From the NCBI RefSeq assembly GCF_001570945.1, contig NZ_BCSQ01000028.1:1-45438 (forward strand): a stretch of DNA of 45,438 bases, read 5' to 3'. Both the position numbers and the translations under genes were made by a program. The notes beneath the pieces are model-generated. The model was not told where the DNA came from. It saw nothing but the letters and a program-made list of their open reading frames with translations, and made no database searches. Positions 42,611 through 45,438 of this stretch are shown one piece after another. Source of the DNA: Janibacter anophelis NBRC 107843 (GTDB taxonomy: Bacteria > Actinomycetota > Actinomycetes > Actinomycetales > Dermatophilaceae). Position 1 is the first letter of the stretch. Each line of letters starts with the position of its first letter.

Positions 42611-43455
42611 GCAGTCGACGTCACCGCATCGTCCACCGCACGACGATGCGCTACGCAGGAGAGGTCACCGCCGCGCACAACGAGCTGCGGATGATCCCGG
42701 TGAGCGAGCCGGGCCAGGCCACGCTCGAGGCCCGGGTACGGGTGCGCCCGCTCACGTGGAGCCACGTCTACGAGGACCACTGGGGCACCCAGGTCATGGC
42801 GTTGGAGTCACAGGCACCCCACGAGGTGCTCGAGATCGAGGCGACGAGCACCGTCGAGCGCTCGGAGCTGCCGGTCGAGGCCGAGGCCACCGGGTGGGAC
42901 GCGGTGCGCGAGGACGAGACCGTCGACCGGCTGAGCGAGTACCTCGCGCAGACCGGGCGCACCGAGCCGCCTGCCGAGGTCCTGGCCATCGCCGAGTCGC
43001 TCGCCGACGAGCCGACCCCGCGAGCCGCGGCGCTGGCCCTCGTGCAGCGACTGCACGAGGAGCTCACCTACGAGCGCGGCATCACCGGGTGGCAGGCGAC
43101 CGCCGCCGACGTGTGGGAGCGCCGCGGGGGCGTGTGCCAGGACTTCGCCCACCTGACGTTGGGGGCCCTGCGCGCCATCGGCGTCCCGGCCCGCTATGTC
43201 AGCGGCTACCTCACCGCCGAGGACACCGTCGTCGAGCGCGGGGCCACGGTGGCCGCCCGCAACCACGCGTGGATCGAGCTGTGGGACGGCGGCTGGCACC
43301 CGCTGGACCCGACGAACCTCAGCCCGGTCGGCCTCGACCACGTCGTCATCGGGCGCGGTCGTGACTACGACGACGTCTCTCCCTTCCGTGGGATGTTCGT
43401 CGGTCCCGAGGTCAGCGAGCTCGACATCGAGATCACGTACACGCGCATCGGGTGA
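42607..43455 (+). CDS. Transglutaminase-like cysteine protease
   Basis: A 282-residue protein with an N-terminal beta domain (HRIVHRTTMRYAGEVTAAHNELRMIP) and a transglutaminase-like domain. The catalytic triad is clear: Cys in RRGGVCQDFAHL near residue 177, His in RNHAWIEL near 219, and Asp in HPLDPTN. Bacterial members of this type act mostly as peptidases or amidases. The context of ATP-grasp plus alpha-E suggests it removes or processes what the ligase attaches. ATG 42607 overlaps the alpha-E stop by four bases. No signal peptide is visible, so the enzyme is probably cytoplasmic. Confidence 0.92.
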   Translation: MSSRRHRIVHRTTMRYAGEVTAAHNELRMIPVSEPGQATLEARVRVRPLTWSHVYEDHWGTQVMALESQAPHEVLEIEATSTVERSELPVEAEATGWDAVREDETVDRLSEYLAQTGRTEPPAEVLAIAESLADEPTPRAAALALVQRLHEELTYERGITGWQATAADVWERRGGVCQDFAHLTLGALRAIGVPARYVSGYLTAEDTVVERGATVAARNHAWIELWDGGWHPLDPTNLSPVGLDHVVIGRGRDYDDVSPFRGMFVGPEVSELDIEITYTRIG

Positions 43456-43475
43456 GGCGCCCCCTTCGTCCGACG

Positions 43476-43481
43476 TACCCT
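43476..43481 (+). promoter_or_regulatory. -10 box of miaB
   Basis: TACCCT ends 9 bases before the miaB ATG, leaving at most a 2-3 base leader. A CGAAGGGGG copy (minus, 43460-43468) sits 7 bases upstream. Confidence 0.5.
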
Positions 43482-43490
43482 TGACGGGTC

Positions 43491-45029
43491 ATGACTGCAA
43501 CGCCCAAGACCTACGACGTGCGCACCCACGGGTGCCAGATGAACGTCCACGACTCCGAGCGACTCGCCGGGCTCCTCGAGACCGCCGGCTACGTCGACAT
43601 CGCCAGCCTGCCCGCGCCCGACCGCGGTGAGGTGGCCGACGTCGTCGTCTTCAACACCTGCGCGGTGCGGGAGAACGCCGACAACAAGCTCTACGGCAAC
43701 CTCGGCCAGCTGCGCCCGCTCAAGCAGCGCAACCCCGACCTGCAGATCGCCGTGGGCGGCTGCATGGCGCAGAAGGACCGCGCGACGATCGTCGAGCGTG
43801 CTCCCTGGGTCGACGTCGTCTTCGGCACGCACAACATCGGGTCCCTGCCCGCGCTGCTCGACCGCGCCCGGCACAACGCCGAGGCCCAGGTCGAGATCCT
43901 CGAGTCGCTCGAGACCTTCCCCTCGACCCTGCCGACGCGCCGCGACTCCGCCTACTCGGGCTGGACCTCGATCTCCGTCGGCTGCAACAACACCTGCACC
44001 TTTTGCATCGTCCCGGCCCTGCGCGGCAAGGAAAAGGACCGCCGCCCGGGCGAGATCCTCGCCGAGGTCGAGGCGCTCGTCGCCCAGGGCGTCATCGAGG
44101 TGACCCTGCTGGGGCAGAACGTCAACAGCTACGGCGTGGAGTTCGGCGACCGTCTCGCCTTCGGCAAGTTGCTGCGCGCCTGTGGTGACATCGAGGGGCT
44201 GGAGCGGGTGCGGTTCACCAGCCCGCACCCCGCAGCCTTCACCGACGACGTCATCGAGGCGATGGCGCAGACGCACAACGTCATGCCGAGCCTGCACATG
44301 CCGCTGCAGTCCGGGTCTGACCGCGTGCTCAAGGCGATGCGTCGCAGCTATCGCTCCGAGCGCTTCCTCGGGATCATCGAGCGCGTCCGCCGTCAGATCC
44401 CCGACGCGGCGATCACGACCGACATCATCGTCGGCTTCCCGGGGGAGACCGAGGAGGACTTCGCGCAGACGCTGCGCGTCGTGCGCGAGTCGCGCTTCAG
44501 CTCCGCCTTCACCTTCCAGTACTCCATCCGTCCGGGCACGCCGGCGGCGACGATGGCCGACCAGGTGCCCAAGGAGGTCGTCCAGGAGCGCTACGAGCGG
44601 CTCGTCGCCCTGCAGGAGGAGATCTCCTGGGCCGGCAACCGCGAGCAGGAGGGGCGCGAGCTCGAGGTCCTCGTGGCGACGGGGGAGGGGCGCAAGGACC
44701 GCGAGACGGCTCGCCTGAGCGGTCGCGCGCCGGACAACCGCCTCGTCCACTTCGCGCTGCCGGCCGACCTGCCCGAGGCCGACCGCCCGCGTCCCGGCGA
44801 CATGGTCACCGTCGGGGTGACCTACGGCGCCCCGCACCACCTCGTCGCCGACTCAGCGCTCTCCGGTGGCACCTTCGCCGTGCGCCGGACGAAGGGCGGC
44901 GATGCCTGGGCGGCGTTGCAGGACAAGGGGGTCGACGGGGCGGTCGCCAAGCCGGGCGTCTCGCTGGGCATGCCGCGCATCGGCGTGCCCGAGCCGGTCG
45001 CCGCCGACGGGCCCGCCTGCGGGGCCTGA
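43491..45029 (+). CDS. miaB: tRNA-2-methylthio-N6-dimethylallyladenosine synthase
   Basis: MiaB adds the methylthio group to i6A37 of tRNAs reading UNN codons. The 512-residue protein has the N-terminal cluster domain ([47 protein letters not shown]). The radical SAM motif [11 protein letters not shown] is near residue 164, with [17 protein letters not shown] and a TRAM domain at about 380-450. The [12 protein letters not shown] sequence separates it from RimO. The ATG at 43491 follows TACCCT by nine bases. No miaA or dapF follows within the window; a hairpin terminator and a convergent DUF2382 gene do. The last 60 residues are a variable extension. Confidence 0.97.
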   Translation: MTATPKTYDVRTHGCQMNVHDSERLAGLLETAGYVDIASLPAPDRGEVADVVVFNTCAVRENADNKLYGNLGQLRPLKQRNPDLQIAVGGCMAQKDRATIVERAPWVDVVFGTHNIGSLPALLDRARHNAEAQVEILESLETFPSTLPTRRDSAYSGWTSISVGCNNTCTFCIVPALRGKEKDRRPGEILAEVEALVAQGVIEVTLLGQNVNSYGVEFGDRLAFGKLLRACGDIEGLERVRFTSPHPAAFTDDVIEAMAQTHNVMPSLHMPLQSGSDRVLKAMRRSYRSERFLGIIERVRRQIPDAAITTDIIVGFPGETEEDFAQTLRVVRESRFSSAFTFQYSIRPGTPAATMADQVPKEVVQERYERLVALQEEISWAGNREQEGRELEVLVATGEGRKDRETARLSGRAPDNRLVHFALPADLPEADRPRPGDMVTVGVTYGAPHHLVADSALSGGTFAVRRTKGGDAWAALQDKGVDGAVAKPGVSLGMPRIGVPEPVAADGPACGA

Positions 45030-45048
45030 TCCGCACCACCCGGACATG

Positions 45049-45090
45049 ACGAAGGGGGTCAGGCACCGTTCGGTGCCGGACCCCCTTCGT
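45049..45090. terminator. Bidirectional terminator built from a CGAAGGGGG pair
   Basis: A 12-bp outer stem, one mismatch, a 6-bp inner stem and a GTTC loop between the convergent miaB and DUF2382 genes. The outer arms contain CGAAGGGGG at 45050-45058 and its complement at 45081-45089. Confidence 0.85.
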
Positions 45091-45100
45091 CGTGTCGGGC

Positions 45101-45438
45101 TCAGGCGCGGCGGTCGTCGGGGACGTCGTCGACGCCCTCGGTCTCGATCTGCTCCTTGCGCACGGTGTCACCGACCTGCTCCTCGCTGGTGACGGTGTCC
45201 TTCTCCAGCCGGACGCGCTCGACGGGGACGGTCTCCTTCTCCACCACGGGTCGCTCCTCGTGGAGGGTGACCTCGCGCTCCTCCTCGGAGATGCTCGGGC
45301 CGTCCAGCGCATCGCCACGGTTGGCGTCCGTGATCGGCTCACGCTCGACCCGGACCTCCTCACGGCTCACCGGGACGGTGGTCTGCTGCTCCTCGGTCAC
45401 GACGTACTTGCGCAGGCGGGCGCGGCCGGTCTCCCGCC
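45101..45438 (-). CDS. DUF2382 (YsnF/AvaK-like) stress protein, C-terminal part
   Basis: The reverse strand is open from the window edge to a stop at 45101, giving the last 112 residues. The sequence GRARLRKYVVTEEQQTTVPVSREEVRVEREPI followed by HEERPVVEKETVPVERVRLEKDTV is the DUF2382 domain, a repeat of charged beta-strand segments found in bacterial stress proteins often with an N-terminal PRC-barrel. The R-L-R-K-Y-V-V-T stretch is still in frame upstream of the GTG at about 45400, so that codon is internal and the true start lies beyond the window. Function unknown; relatives are induced by general stress. It ends at the shared terminator with miaB. Confidence 0.85.
   Translation of the reverse strand, partial: RETGRARLRKYVVTEEQQTTVPVSREEVRVEREPITDANRGDALDGPSISEEEREVTLHEERPVVEKETVPVERVRLEKDTVTSEEQVGDTVRKEQIETEGVDDVPDDRRA

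Overview
The window is 45.4 kb of chromosome from a high-GC actinobacterium, most likely a member of the Micrococcales of the Intrasporangiaceae/Dermatophilaceae type. The evidence is the strong G/C bias at third codon positions, actinobacterial families (DUF3046, ClgR, Nei2, Lhr, RNase J next to dapA), a SAM-IV riboswitch, and a recA promoter region with an actinobacterial LexA box plus a PafBC-type promoter. The genus is an inference. Coding density is very high and no gene-free stretch exceeds about 250 bases. I saw no tRNA, rRNA, CRISPR array, insertion sequence or prophage.

Layout. 1-391: start of a sugar-porter MFS gene. 585-3413: rpsO and pnp. 3551-3700: a 49-codon gene behind a symmetrical four-half-site operator. 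3815-12757: dapB, then a minus-strand block (azlD, azlC, GNAT, enoyl-CoA-hydratase-like, a DUF3307-like membrane protein, satD, a Nudix-DHFR fusion, thyA), then dapA and RNase J. 12815-14185: a class-V aminotransferase under a SAM-IV riboswitch. 14261-19612: A24 prepilin peptidase, ftsK, a MauE-thioredoxin fusion and an ion-channel-like protein. 19654-22574: rimO, pgsA, pncC/cinA and clgR. 22616-28102: nei2 and lhr. 28139-34568: an accessory stretch with a MarR/DUF2306 pair, a CMD-family protein, an SDR, a large beta-propeller lipoprotein, a lysoplasmalogenase-like protein and an agmatine-deiminase-like enzyme. 34635-37430: DUF3046 and a three-gene ABC exporter. 37674-39360: recA and recX. 39361-40017: PaiB-like protein. 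40086-43455: circularly permuted ATP-grasp, alpha-E and transglutaminase. 43491-45029: miaB. 45101-45438: a truncated DUF2382 gene.

Two genome-scale signals stand out. First, the 9-mer CGAAGGGGG occurs 28 times (17 plus, 11 minus), against one or two expected by composition. It sits inside genes in several reading contexts, next to -10 boxes, and as the two arms of terminator hairpins, which resembles DNA uptake sequences or FtsK-orienting/Chi-type motifs. Second, most first genes of transcription units carry a TANNNT -10 box ending 6-7 bases before the start codon, which indicates widespread leaderless transcription and resets several start codons.

Other points of interest are the recA dual-promoter region, the Nudix-DHFR fusion in the thyA operon, the SatD/DUF3307-like pair with palindromes in its promoter, the symmetric operator of the 49-codon gene, and the replacement of the usual compact dapB-dapA-rnj arrangement by an interposed opposite-strand block.
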